DNA of 16,557 nucleotides, from contig BRYA01001556.1 of NCBI GenBank assembly GCA_030267965.1, forward strand, positions 1 through 16,557, in the 5' to 3' direction. Made by a program: the position numbers and the translations under genes. How positions within the stretch are numbered: the stretch's first letter is position 1; every line of letters starts with the position of its first letter. Origin of the DNA: Triparma columacea. Its lineage: Eukaryota; Sar; Bolidophyceae; Parmales; Triparmaceae. Positions 1 through 10,441 of the stretch are shown one piece after another. The notes beneath the pieces were generated by a model, which made no database searches, was not told the origin of the DNA, and worked only from the letters and a program-made list of their open reading frames with translations.

Positions 1-3000
1 CTTGCAGAACCCTGCCGCATTAGATCGTCTAGACTTCTCGACGCAGCTGACACAAAGGATGAGTTTCTCAATACTACGTGCTGCGTCAGTGGGAGGTCAG
101 AACGGCAAGGATCGGTGACAATGCAGTTATGAATAGTTGGCGCGAATGATGCAATGCTGCAGGTCCCCTTCGCCCTGCCAATCGTCCCTACGCTTCCCGT
201 GCTGGTGTCGAGAAGGCACCTCAGGGTTTCCTTGGAGGTCGAATCAGCATAAGGCATCACGTGCAGGTCGTCAACAAAAATGATAACATGACTTCCCCTC
301 TTTCCGTCCAAAATTCCCGCCCTCTCTTGCTGGAGGGAACTGAAAAGAGAGTTTGCGACATGGATACCAGTGCTCCCTCTGTTGAGTGCCAGGTAGATGG
401 CATTTATGGTGCGGGATGCAAGGTGTCTCCTTAAGTGCCTTTGGTTTTCGAAGCGCGAATAGGAGCTCCGCAGCGCCGACATATCCTTGGCAGCCGAATA
501 GTTGTCTGAGACGACAGAGTCCCAGCCAAAGTTGGCCTTGGTCTGATTCAATTTCGACGTTAGGCCGGCGACAACATTGGCAGGGTCACTTTTTTCCAAG
601 CGCTTTAAAGAAGTGTGGTCAAACTTTTTCGAAGGGTAGCTCCCTATATTGGCAGGGTTCGCGATGTTCTGCCCGTGGAGCCGAAGGAAGTTTGAAACTA
701 TTGCGGTTTTGCCGCATGACTCTGCTCCCAGCAGCAGGGGCGACATGCCAGCGTAGAGAAGGGTGTAGAATATAATATTCGCAGCTACCGTGCGGGGAGT
801 TGGAATGACAACCGTCGGAGGGAAGGGGGACAGATCAGAGTAGAATGGATCCTTGTTTGTGTTTGGGTTGACAGCGACAGAAAGGGCGTCATAAGTGGGG
901 AAGTGAAGCAAAGGCTGAGAATCCTTCTCGATCTTCGCCATGCGGCACCTATCGCTATCCACGAAGTACTCAAAGAGACTCTCCCCAGGACCAAGGCCTG
1001 CAATGTCGCCACTGTTGGCCTCCAACTTCTTCCTCGTAAGCTCGGTGAACTTCTTCCTAGCCTCGTTTGTTGATAAATGCCCCCCAAATCCCCAAGTGAA
1101 CGCAAACACAAAAGAAAGGTAGGTCCTGTAGACGACCAAGTTTTGCGACGGAGTTAATATCCCAACCTTAAGGTTGCGGAAGAGAGCAAGGAATGGACAG
1201 GCCTTGAGAGTGATCGGATCGGTCTCATCTAAGGCGTCGCCCTCGCCATTGACCGTCGCGCCGAGTATCGGCAATTCGCCAATCAGGTCGAAGGCTTGCA
1301 TTAGAGATTCAAAAATCGTCAACGTCGTGTTAACGCAGCTTTTTGTTTTTGCGACTTCTACCAGTATGCTGGAGCCCTTCCCCGACTTGTTGCCCGCGAC
1401 CCCGGCAGCCGCAGTGTATCTGCTACCGTCGGTCCACTTGCCAGTGTCCTCTACATGAACTCCCTCAGCACTTAAGATGAACAGCCTTTCGACGATGTCA
1501 TGAAGTAGCCCAGAAAAAGAATATTCTTTCTGCATCCTCTCGAGCCAAGACTGCATTAGTATCTGGGTCATATCGGCAGAGCTTGCCGATATGTGTACGA
1601 TACTGCACGATCCCAGCGCTGCCGGCGTCGCGTGCTCCAAGGTTGTGTTCTCCACCAAAAGTTCGACAGAAGTGTGCACAAACATCATGTTCTGAAGCTG
1701 CCTCTGGGACTTGTGGAAGGGGGATGAGCTGAATTGGTCCACTATATTTCCGCCACTGCCGTCCAGTACCACGAGGGCTCTCCAAGCTTTGTTTGCAGCG
1801 TGTTTCTTGCATGCGGTTTCAGATAGCTGTCGAAGCCTTCTCAGAAATAGCCCGTCCCACCAAACCTTCGAAGCAGTGTCGAGGCTTCCGACCAAGTAAT
1901 CGTTGTCTAGAGAGCCGGAGTTGATCACTTCCAAGTGAAATGGGCTTTGGTCTTGAGACTTGGTGAACTTGTCGACAAAGACAGTAGACGCTCCGAGCTT
2001 CTTATGCCTCATCCATCTCCTTACTGCCCTCTGAAGACTTTTTAGGGAATTCAGAGCCACGTGATTAGATACTTCGTAACCTACTGTCCCCCTTTTGAGC
2101 GCTTGCTCTAGCTTCTGCTCGTCTGCAAACCTCTCGCTGTCTCCAACAATCATGTGAATGACAAGCTTGTAAAGGCTAGTCTTACCCAAGCCCGCTGCGC
2201 CACAAAGGACGGTGAGATTACCGGTCGCGGCCCTACTTGTGAAGTGCTGGTAGAGAGTCACAGCCGCCTGGCAGTGTTCTTGTGAAGGAACATGTCCAAC
2301 CTTGTCGCAACTCTCATAATATTTGTTTTCGATTTGGATCAGCTCGTTCCGCTCCATTTCCTGGAATGTGTCCAAGGCGTCGTGGCCACTTGAATTAGGC
2401 TTTGTCGGGTCAGCGTGGGCCTTGTTGTACTCGCTGAATTGCTTTTCCATGAAATCTGCCAAGTTGTCATGCATAACTTTTGAGTAGTCCATCGTCGACC
2501 CCAACATTTGCTGGTGAATAGACTTGACGAGGCAGTGACGCAAAGCACTCGCCTCCTCTGCATCGTTGTGCCTACTCCAAACCTCCAACGTGCTTTCTAC
2601 TTCCAGAGCAATCTCCGTCTTGCTCTGGCGAATACTTTCCAAGTGCTTTGCGGCGAGACTGACGGCTGATGCTATGGTGGTGTAATAAACCCACTGGACC
2701 TCAGGAAAGACCTCGGTGCAGCGAATGAGGGCCTTGTTGAGAGTCTTCGCGAGCCTGTCCGTTGAGACAAACCCTGCCGAGAGGAGGAGGCTGCGACACA
2801 ACGCATCGACAGAGGGAGCTGAGATGGTCACGTTTCGAAGTGCTGCTTGGAGGCGCAGAGGTATGGGCTCCGATGCTGGGGAAGGAGAGACAGTCATGAA
2901 GAAAGGAATGCCAGTCTGCAAGTGGTGCGGGATGAAGAGTCTTGTGAAGTCAACTTCTTCTCCCAGCGCCGCTGCCTTCACCGTCCCCGTGGGATTAGCT

Positions 3001-6000
3001 TGGTCTTTGTGTTGTAACATCTTTGACACCTCTCTTTGCACACCAACCCCATTCACCACAGCCTTGAATGACGCTCGCACGGATTTCTTCTCCTCCTTGA
3101 GATACAGAGTCTCGCTCAAGTCTCCAATGCTAAGGTGAACCTTGGTCTGGTGCTTGTTGTTGAGGGCGCTTCTGATCGTGCAGAGACACTGGCCAAGGTG
3201 AGAGATAGTGTCATTGGATAATTTATCGATGGCCATTACACACCCAACAGCCCCACGATAGAAACATTTCTTCATCACAGTCCTGTAAATTTCGTGAATT
3301 GATGTTGTCTCACTGGGAGACATGACGACGAATGGTCTGCCGAGTACTGTCGCAAGGCGACTGAGGTGGAGAGTGTGGGATGTCTGAATGCCACCATTAT
3401 TGTCCTCAATATGAAGCGTCGCTCCCATGTGAGTTTTCATGGAGTAAGCGAGCTTAAATAGAGCCTGGTCGCCCCCGCTCGTGAACCCGAGCCGAGCATA
3501 GGCACCCTGGTACTCGAAGCCGTACGGGAATGTCCAATCTGATATCTTCACGACCACATCACTTTTGTCGTCGTCTATGTCTATGTTGTTAAGGTAGGAT
3601 CTTGGAATCAGCTGAAACTCAGCCCTTGACATCGAATACACCCCCGCCTTGTGCAGCTTGTTCGTTGAGTCGCGCATGTGGAGCAATTGAGTAGAGAGAA
3701 GGGCGCAAAGAGCTGACAGCTTGCGCTCAGACTGTGATGAATTTAAGCGAATCGCGAGATGATTGCGTTATTTGGTGTTAAGAATGGTATAGTGCAAATG
3801 GTAACAAAAACCTTCTGCCTAGTCACATTCTCACCTTCTTTGCTACCACGTGGGTAGCAATGACAACGTTCAGACGGTCTATGATGTCGTTGATGTGGTT
3901 CTTGAGCTTATTTGGATTCCTTTTTGCTATTCTGATGGCTGCCTCGGTCTTTTCTGTCCAGTCTATTTCAGCGGCAACGAGGGCAGATTGTATTGGAGTT
4001 GACTTGTAATTTCCAATCAACCATATCGCAGCGTTGTCTTCAAAGATGATATTTTTGCTTGAGATCGGGTTTACCCCCTCCGTCGCCTCCTCCTGGGCAT
4101 CCTCCTTGTCATCCTCCTTGGCATCCTCATTGGCATCTTCCGCTGCACCCTCGTTTGCATCTTCCTTATTTTCCTCGGTCACGTTGCTTTCGTCGATAGT
4201 GTCTTTCGAGCTCTTCACAAACATGTCGACAATGTCAGCGGTGGAAAAGGACACGTTCCGGATTCTTTGGCTGTTGCCCCCATCTGAAATGCCGGATGAG
4301 CTTCGTTCCCTTCCAAACGCTCCAACGACTGCTGTCATCCTCTCTCTCTTGTGCTGCTTTGTGGCAATCTCCTTAGTGTCGCTCCCCGTTGACCTGTGAA
4401 TCCACCTCTTGGCAATGGACATTACAGTTGGGCGTCGCTGGAGACATTTCTTGACTGTGCTTCTCAAGGCCGACGAAAGGCGAGCCTCCAGGTCGTTCAC
4501 CCAAAAGTCGAGGGTGCCATGCATCGTCATTGGTTTGGTGAAGCGCACAACCTCGTGGTCACCGTGGCAGAGGACACCAACAATCATCGAGTTTGACGTA
4601 ACTAAACTCTTCACGTGCTCAAACATCATGCCTACATACATGTCTATGGCCGTACTCTCCCTCAATTTGGTCGTTGCCATCCATTTGAAGTAAAAGTTGA
4701 CGAGCTCGTGATCTTGTAACCACAGTAGCCTAGCAGAGGCCTTTTTCTTGTTAATCAGCCAGTCCTCAAACATGGAGCGACAGGTGAGAAAGTCCTCCAA
4801 AATGAGAGATGCGCGATGGATGAGGTCCGAGTTAGACCTCATGGCGATGTCAATCTGCTTCGCCTCCGCGAGGAGAGTAAGGATGTTGAAAAATTCTTCC
4901 TGTGCGATATTGAATACGTTCTTAGCTTCGAAAAGCCTCTTGTGGGCGTCGTGCGAATTAAAAGCGACATATAACGAAGACCAGAGGTGTTGGACGTCCT
5001 CCCAAATCGAAGCAAAGTCGTAAATAGCTGTTACTTGGGAGCGCAGGGATGACAGCGTAGAAGTAAGGCCGTAAAAAGATAGAATCACTGGGGAGGCCTG
5101 GACGCAGATGTTAAGAACTTGACGAGATTGCTCCACAGCATCAATGATGTAGCTGGCGTTGGAGAGGAGCTCGAAATTTCTTTCAAAGGTGAAGGAACTT
5201 AGGGCGGATGTTGGGAGCGGGCAGAAACGCATCACGGTCTTAGACCAGAGGCGGGCAATCGTTTGCAGCGCTCTCTCAATTATCGAGGATGCCTCCGCCA
5301 TGGCAATAATGGAGCGCATCTGATGGGTCTTGCTAAGAAGACCATGCTCGACCAGTAATTTACTTGAGATATGCCGAAAGGGCCAGTTTTCAGAGTATAC
5401 TGATCGCCTAGACGGAACCTCTGGATTGTGATTCAGCTGCCCGAATTCTTTCTGCTTCACAAAAGGGGCTACGCTTCTCAGTTGTCTGATGCCAAAGAGA
5501 CTCTCTAACTTTGCCTTATACAAGCCCTTGATGCTGCGATCCTGCAACATTGAGAGAGATGCCGCAACAACGCTTTGCCTCTCGATAGTGCTCTTGACGT
5601 TTGTTAAAACGTCGTTCGTCGAGGCGCTGACCTTGAGCTCTATTGCAGCGACATCCTCCATAAGAGGAACCAAGGTGTTGTCAAACGTTTCGCTTTGAAA
5701 AATTGAAACAGGAGTCTTCATCATTTTCTTCTCCATCTTCAAAGTTCTATCAGCAATGTTCCAGAGCGTTGACATGTTCTCCAGGTCCTCCTCCAACCTG
5801 TCAACTTCCGGGAATAACCTAGGCTTGAGCTGCAATGAACGAAGCGTTGCATTGATGATGGGTTAGTAACTTCGGCGGCTTGTAAATTGAAAAATGTCAG
5901 TTTCGCGATGTTATCTCACACCTCGTTCACTCTCACCTCCTCCGACGAGTCGACCAGGTATCTTGAGAGGCACGTGTTGATGAGAACGAGTTCGTGGGCC

Positions 6001-9000
6001 TTAAACATTTCAACGTCTTTCCTTAGAGTTGCCATTTCGCCAAGAAGCTGTGGCACAGTGAGAGGTGCGATGAGGGTTGGACTTTTTGCGACACGCACAT
6101 CGTTCAAATTGTAAATTGGTTGGTTCTCACCTTCTCAATCATATACGCTGCGGCGTCGGATTTAGTTTTGGAGGAGCCGAGGGCAGGATTTGTCAGAGAT
6201 TCGCTAATCGCTGTGGTCATTGCTATGATAGATTTCAAATTTACATCCTTCTGCATGTTTCGAAACTTTGCCATCTGGCTATCAGTCACCTCTCGGCACT
6301 TTTGCATAGCATTCGCAATAGTTTTCATTTCTTGCTCAATTGCCTGAGCGAGAAGGTCTTCGTCGCTGAAATTGGAGTGTAGCACTGTAGAAACTGCTCG
6401 AGCGCGGTGGGCGCCCTTACGAGCGTCTTGAGACGATTGCGTCCTAATAAAGTTATTTGCGGAGAGAAACTGGTAGAACTGGTGAAGAATAAAGCGTGGC
6501 GAAGTGGATTAGATTGTTGCTGTGGTGTCTGCCTTACTTCGCTTCTTTCTTGACCCCATTCTCACCTTGCGAACCTTTGACGCCTCCTTATCGACGTGCT
6601 CGTAGACATTCTCGATGGCGGACACTGCTTCAAGCTGGAGCACGTAGTCGTGAACAGTGTAACAGGCGGAAGATATATCATGGTGGGAACTTGAAAGCTG
6701 CTCGAGGATAGAGTTGGCGTAGGAAGCAAAGAAGGGGGGCAACTCCGTGTTGAGGAGAGCCAAACAACGCTCGGGGGCAGGGAGCAGGGAGTTCTTCAGA
6801 TTAGTGTTGGAGAGAAAGAAGATAGATACGAGCTCAGTAGAGTGAAGGGAAGCAATCGTTGCCTTATTCCTTTCAAGCTCACTGACAATGTCGTCGAGCC
6901 AGGAAAGATTCGAGAAATCATCCGAAGAAGAAGGTGCGGCGCTCAAATCCTCATCATCTTCGTCGGCTATTTCTCTGACTGCCTGTGAGAACTCTTTTGA
7001 CATTCTCAGCCTGGGACAAACAAAGCGAGTGCCGTAAACGAAGCGAGCCGCACAGAATGGGTTAATTAAGCGTTTGGCATTGTCATGATTCGCTGCTTGT
7101 CTATTCTCACCTATCGCAAACCTCTCTCTGCACATCCCAGTCCAATCCCCGCTTATAAATTTCGAGCAGGTGATCATGCCTGCGGAGGAAGTTGTCCATT
7201 TTCTCAAAAGAGCAAGTGCAGGATTTTATAAGGGATTGAGCTCGAACGGCAAAATCGTTGTCATTAGTGAGAATAGTTTTGACCCAAGGGATCTCAAACC
7301 TCTTGTAATCATTCTGCTCGCTCTCTGGTGACCAAAGGTAGTTTGCTGCCGTGGAATCGTCCACGAACGAAGAGCGGCGCTTAGACTTCGGCGCCATAGG
7401 GTTGACGGCCGTGGTGATCTGTGACGAACGAAGATAAGAGCGGGAAGGGGGGGTGAGCGACGACTGAAGGGTCGCGTCATTGCTTAGAATCGTCGAGCTC
7501 TTCATCTAATCTCGTCCATTCTCACCTTCTCTCCGCCGCCATCGTCGTCGCCTTCACCTTCTCCTTCGGCCATTGCTACGTAGGGGGCAATCATAAAGTT
7601 CGACTTCACTGGCTTGAAATTCGCAGCAACATAAAGAACCGACATGTTGGTGCGGTGCAGCACGTCCAAGAAGTCAGTGACATCTGGGGAGGGGAAGATT
7701 CTGCGGGAGCGAAGCGAAACGAAGCGAATCGAGCCGCGGAAGTAGTTTGCGTTAGTGTGCAAGAGGTACAGTATCGTATAAAGAGCAATTCAACTCACCT
7801 CATTTCCTCAAAGTCGACGTTGACCTCAAAATTGAAGAAGCATTTAATCCTCGCGCGCTCTGCGATGTGCTTCCGGACCGCGTGGACAAACTCCTCCGTG
7901 CCTATGGTGTCCGCCTTGGAGAACATCCTAATGGCGGAAAGAAGCTCGTCCTTTGGAGGGGTCGGGTTGATGTTCGAGGAAAAAAGTTCGGGGGCGGGGA
8001 TTATTGAGGTATACAGAGAGCTGATTATCTCAGAGGCTAGGATGGCAGCGTCATCGATACCCGCAAGTATGGTAGTACTTTCGGGGGAGGAGCTGGCAAA
8101 CTTAATCATGAACTGATCTTTCCAGGAAACCTCCATCTGCTCTGTTATTGCCTCAAATACAGTGAAGTCATGGTCGTTGGAAAGCTCAGATTGAGTCTCC
8201 CTCCTCGTCCCAGGTAGCACAATCTCCGTTAGGAGCGTCATATGGTTGAGAAAAAGCGCCCTCAGCGAGCCTCTGACCATGAACTCAACAAGGTCAAAGA
8301 GCTGTAGGAAACGCGAGCATAGTGTCCTCTGCCTCGCAGCAACCGACCACGGCATTTTAACCTTTGTCGAGTTGATTGACGGAGTATCATACGTATAATT
8401 ACCTCTCGTGCTCCTGTACGCTGCTGTCACTGCGCTATTTCTTGCTTCTTTCATGAGCTCCTCCTCGTCAATCTCCAGCGTCCTCCGTCTCCTCTCGTCC
8501 AGACTCTTGAGCAAGTCTTCCTTCACTAGCGCCCTTGCACAAACCTCTGCCAGCACTACGCATATCCTGCTGTAAATTATCTCCGCGCTCTGGAAGCCTT
8601 GTCTCCTAATTTGTGTCTGGTACACTAGGAAGTCTTGTGGCGTGAATATTCGGTTCAGGTCGACCCGGATCATGGGGATGTCCTCTATATCCCTCAAGTA
8701 GCCGCTAATCTGCGACGACCGAAACGAAATGTGGATGTTGTGGATGGGGTTGTGTGTGAGCATTTCGGGTGGCGTGATGTGTTTCGCTGCCTAAATGTCG
8801 GCTCTTCTTACCTCCCTCAGCGCCTTTCCAAATAGCTTGTCCGTGTGAAGCAGCCTTTTGCTGAGCTTAGACCGGGTCTTCTCTAACCTTGTATTCTTCA
8901 CGTAGTGCTTTAACGCGAAGAAGGAAGATATCAGCGGGAAACATGCAAAGATCTTCTTCGAAAGTAGAATGTTAAATGCTCGCGTGTGGAAGGACCACTC

Positions 9001-10081
9001 GGAGAGGGTGTTGTACTCCGCGGAGCCGTCAGTGTAGTAGGTCACGCCCGTGGAACTAATAATGGCAAAGTTTGACATTCCGCTCACAGTCTCTTCGTTG
9101 ATGAGCGGTCCCGTGACGAGGTTGTAAGGGTTGTGTCTCTCAACCCCGTTGTGCTCGTGCAATGGAATCGCAAACGTCAACGCTGTGGAGGCAGAAGGAG
9201 GAGTTGTGTTTTGGACGTAGGATGCAGCAATGGAGGAAGGTGCGGTGTGTCGGAAGAGGTCGGGGTTGGGGGAGAAGGGGGGTGTCTCGGAGACCGTCGT
9301 CCGTGGGCGGGAGGAGAGGGCCTGGTGGGGGGTTGGGGAGTGGGGGGGCGCTGGGGCAGTGGTGGGACGGTGGGTTCGTTGGGTATTGAATCGTTGGGTT
9401 CGGTGGGCGTTGAGACGGGAGCGGTACTGCGGAAGGGAGGCGGGGGTAAGGTGGCGACAGGTTGGGTTAGTGAAAAAATAGAGAACTCTTGCCTCTTATG
9501 TTGATTCTCACCTGCTCCTTTGGGTTGTATCCTGAACGGGAGCCAGGGGCGAAGGGGTTGCCTGAAGCACGGGTCCTTTTCGAAGGATTGGCTTCCATGG
9601 GGAGAGAAGGGGAAGTGTGAGGGAGAATGATTGACTTGGAAGACGAGGACATTGCCTTGTGGAGGTGGTACGAGTGGGAGGAGGACATGGGACGGGAGGT
9701 TCGGAAAAGTTTTGCGGGGTCGGGAGTTGAGGACGCTTCGCTTGCTCGGGAAAATTGCCTTTGAGGACCTTTCGTTATGGGGGATATTTGGACTGGAAAG
9801 TTGGCGAGGGGAGCTGTGGATGGCCTGAAGTTATTTTTTGACCCATATGGAGATATCGGACGCTGGGAATGCCTTGGGTGTTTATTAGGTCTCGATGGTT
9901 GTGTGTTGTGGTTTTGGTATTCAGTCACAGTGGATACATTTAGCCTTCTTTGCAGCGAAGCTTTCCTCATGTTGGAGTTTGATTGATTAGAAGTTTGCGG
10001 AGCAGATATCGGAGTAGAATTGTACGGGGGGGATGGGTTTATGTGTGGGGAAGACGGCCAAGCCACATTTGGTTTCGGCAT
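1..10081 (-). CDS. Divergent axonemal-type dynein heavy chain, N-terminal 3069 codons, 10 exons, partial at left edge
   Basis: Exons on the minus strand are 10081-9512, 9426-8812, 8709-7799, 7700-7526, 7418-7111, 7010-6566, 6478-6131, 6047-5937, 5829-3835 and 3731-1. Every junction has GT-AG ends and a matching phase, and the last exon is open for 3731 nt. Residues 1-270 are Ser/Pro-rich. The tail then has dynein N1 signatures (VEFMVRGSLRAL; FNFEVNVDFEEMR followed by IFPSPDV). Exon 9 is the linker, with NKKKASARLLWLQDHELVNF matching the family 'kkR.aFPRFfFLSndeLLeil' block and a GTLDFWVNDLEARL block. Exon 10 holds AAA1 (FEYQG near 3510), AAA2 and AAA3. Dyneins are microtubule motors; the tail most resembles single-headed axonemal chains. 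AAA1 lacks its Walker residues, so ordinary motor activity is doubtful. The first ATG follows an in-frame stop 12 nt upstream, in a good context (ACCATG). AAA4-6, the stalk and the microtubule-binding domain lie outside the window. A DNHD1-like identity is possible but only inferred. Confidence 0.92.
60..800 (-). other. AAA3 module with intact Walker A and Walker B
   Basis: GAESCGKTA forms a full Walker A motif (lysine codon 708-710, about residue 2834). HVIIFVDDLHVMP matches the family Walker B 'mVIFvDDLNMP' (Asp-Asp codons 267-272). The sequence continues toward the 'LR.FNV' region and leaves the window at position 1. AAA3 is the main regulatory ATPase site in canonical dyneins. In this protein it may be the first site in the ring able to hydrolyse ATP. 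Confidence 0.85.
1540..2265 (-). other. AAA2 module with intact P-loop
   Basis: The segment contains GAAGLGKTS, a complete Walker A motif (lysine codon 2181-2183, about residue 2343). A Walker B-like ALVVLDGSG follows (Asp codon 1761-1763). The block LEHATPAALGSCSIVHI then matches the family 'vASPATVSRCGMVYM' region, ending at LMQSWL, the equivalent of 'LLKSWL'. In ordinary dyneins AAA2 binds ATP structurally without hydrolysis, so an intact loop here fits a structural role. Confidence 0.85.
2763..3524 (-). other. Degenerate AAA1 module of the dynein heavy chain
   Basis: The canonical AAA1 block (GYEYLG, GPAGTGKTE, CFDEFNR, ITMNPGYAGR, LFRPV) can be aligned almost without gaps. YGFEYQG marks the entry. 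The P-loop octet GPAGTGKT corresponds to GGIQTSHT, so the Walker A lysine is a histidine (codon 3375-3377, about residue 1945). The Walker B stretch GAWACFDEFNR corresponds to GAVGCVMAIDK, so Asp-Glu became Met-Ala (3231-3236). The sensor I asparagine in TMNP is serine in TVSP. The arginine of LFRPV is kept (ALRNV). Flanking helices (LATVLGRPFVV against LAKALGKQCVV) are preserved, so the fold is probably kept while nucleotide binding and hydrolysis are lost. This is a visual alignment to the known family consensus. Confidence 0.85.
4036..4431 (-). repeat. Linker insert of about 130 residues with acidic 4-residue repeat
   Basis: The insert lies between the linker block ending VKKCLQRR and the block AIWLIGNYK...EIDWTEK, which corresponds to the family 'sQIyWT.eve' helix. 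Most dyneins have only about 15-20 residues here. It includes a basic, Ser-rich part followed by repeats of EDAN, EDAK, EDDK and EDAQ (about 4075-4176). At DNA level this is an imperfect 12-bp minisatellite (unit ggcatcctcctt on the plus strand), so it probably grew by slippage. It is likely a disordered loop near where the linker meets AAA1. Confidence 0.75.
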
Positions 10082-10441
10082 GGTTATGTGGTATCACCCT
10101 ACTGCCTGTAAAAATAGGGTTTCACGAGGCGAAGATTTCTTCAGATCGTTTCACAGAAACCACAAGAGTGAAGGTGACTTCAAAGTGTTACGGCTTTTTT
10201 CTTTTGTAGTTGCCGTGATATTTGGCTTTTCGAAGACTGTGTATAGATACTAGACCTTGTTAATTCGGTGTATGCATGCCCGGAACTTCCAATTTGAGGA
10301 AGGGATGAGTCCGAGAATGGATGCCGTATCTCCTTACTAGGAGGCACTAAACCGTTGTTTCCCATCATACACCTGTTCTTCTCTCTTACATCCTCGTTAA
10401 ATCGTCCTCCTTCGTCCCCTAATTGCTCTCTTAGTTTAGCC
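10082..10441. promoter_or_regulatory. Divergent intergenic region between dynein and cyclophilin genes
   Basis: This 360-bp gap separates the dynein start codon (minus) from the cyclophilin start codon (plus) and must hold both 5' untranslated regions and promoters. It has no clear TATA box. The stretch before the cyclophilin ATG is pyrimidine-rich (ttcttctctcttac and following). No coding signal is convincing here. Confidence 0.5.

Noticed and set aside
290..440. Possible frameshift between AAA3 Walker A and Walker B
   Set aside because: Careful triplet reading shows the frame stays open (LRRHLASRTINAIYLALN onward) with no shift needed.
4034..4399. Plus-strand open frame with Ser/Leu/Ala repeats opposite the dynein linker
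   Set aside because: It is the antisense shadow of the acidic 12-bp repeat in the dynein insert and has no independent support.
8791..8811. A 21-nt intron between dynein exons 2 and 3 (GTAAGA...TTTAG)
   Set aside because: It is in phase, but the CAG after TTTCGGTCGTCG at 8710 gives a 102-bp intron that matches the other introns in size and 3' end, so it is preferred.
9133..9504. Gly/Val/Trp-rich plus-strand open frames
   Set aside because: They are antisense to the Pro-rich start of dynein exon 2. Skewed composition removes stop codons on both strands.
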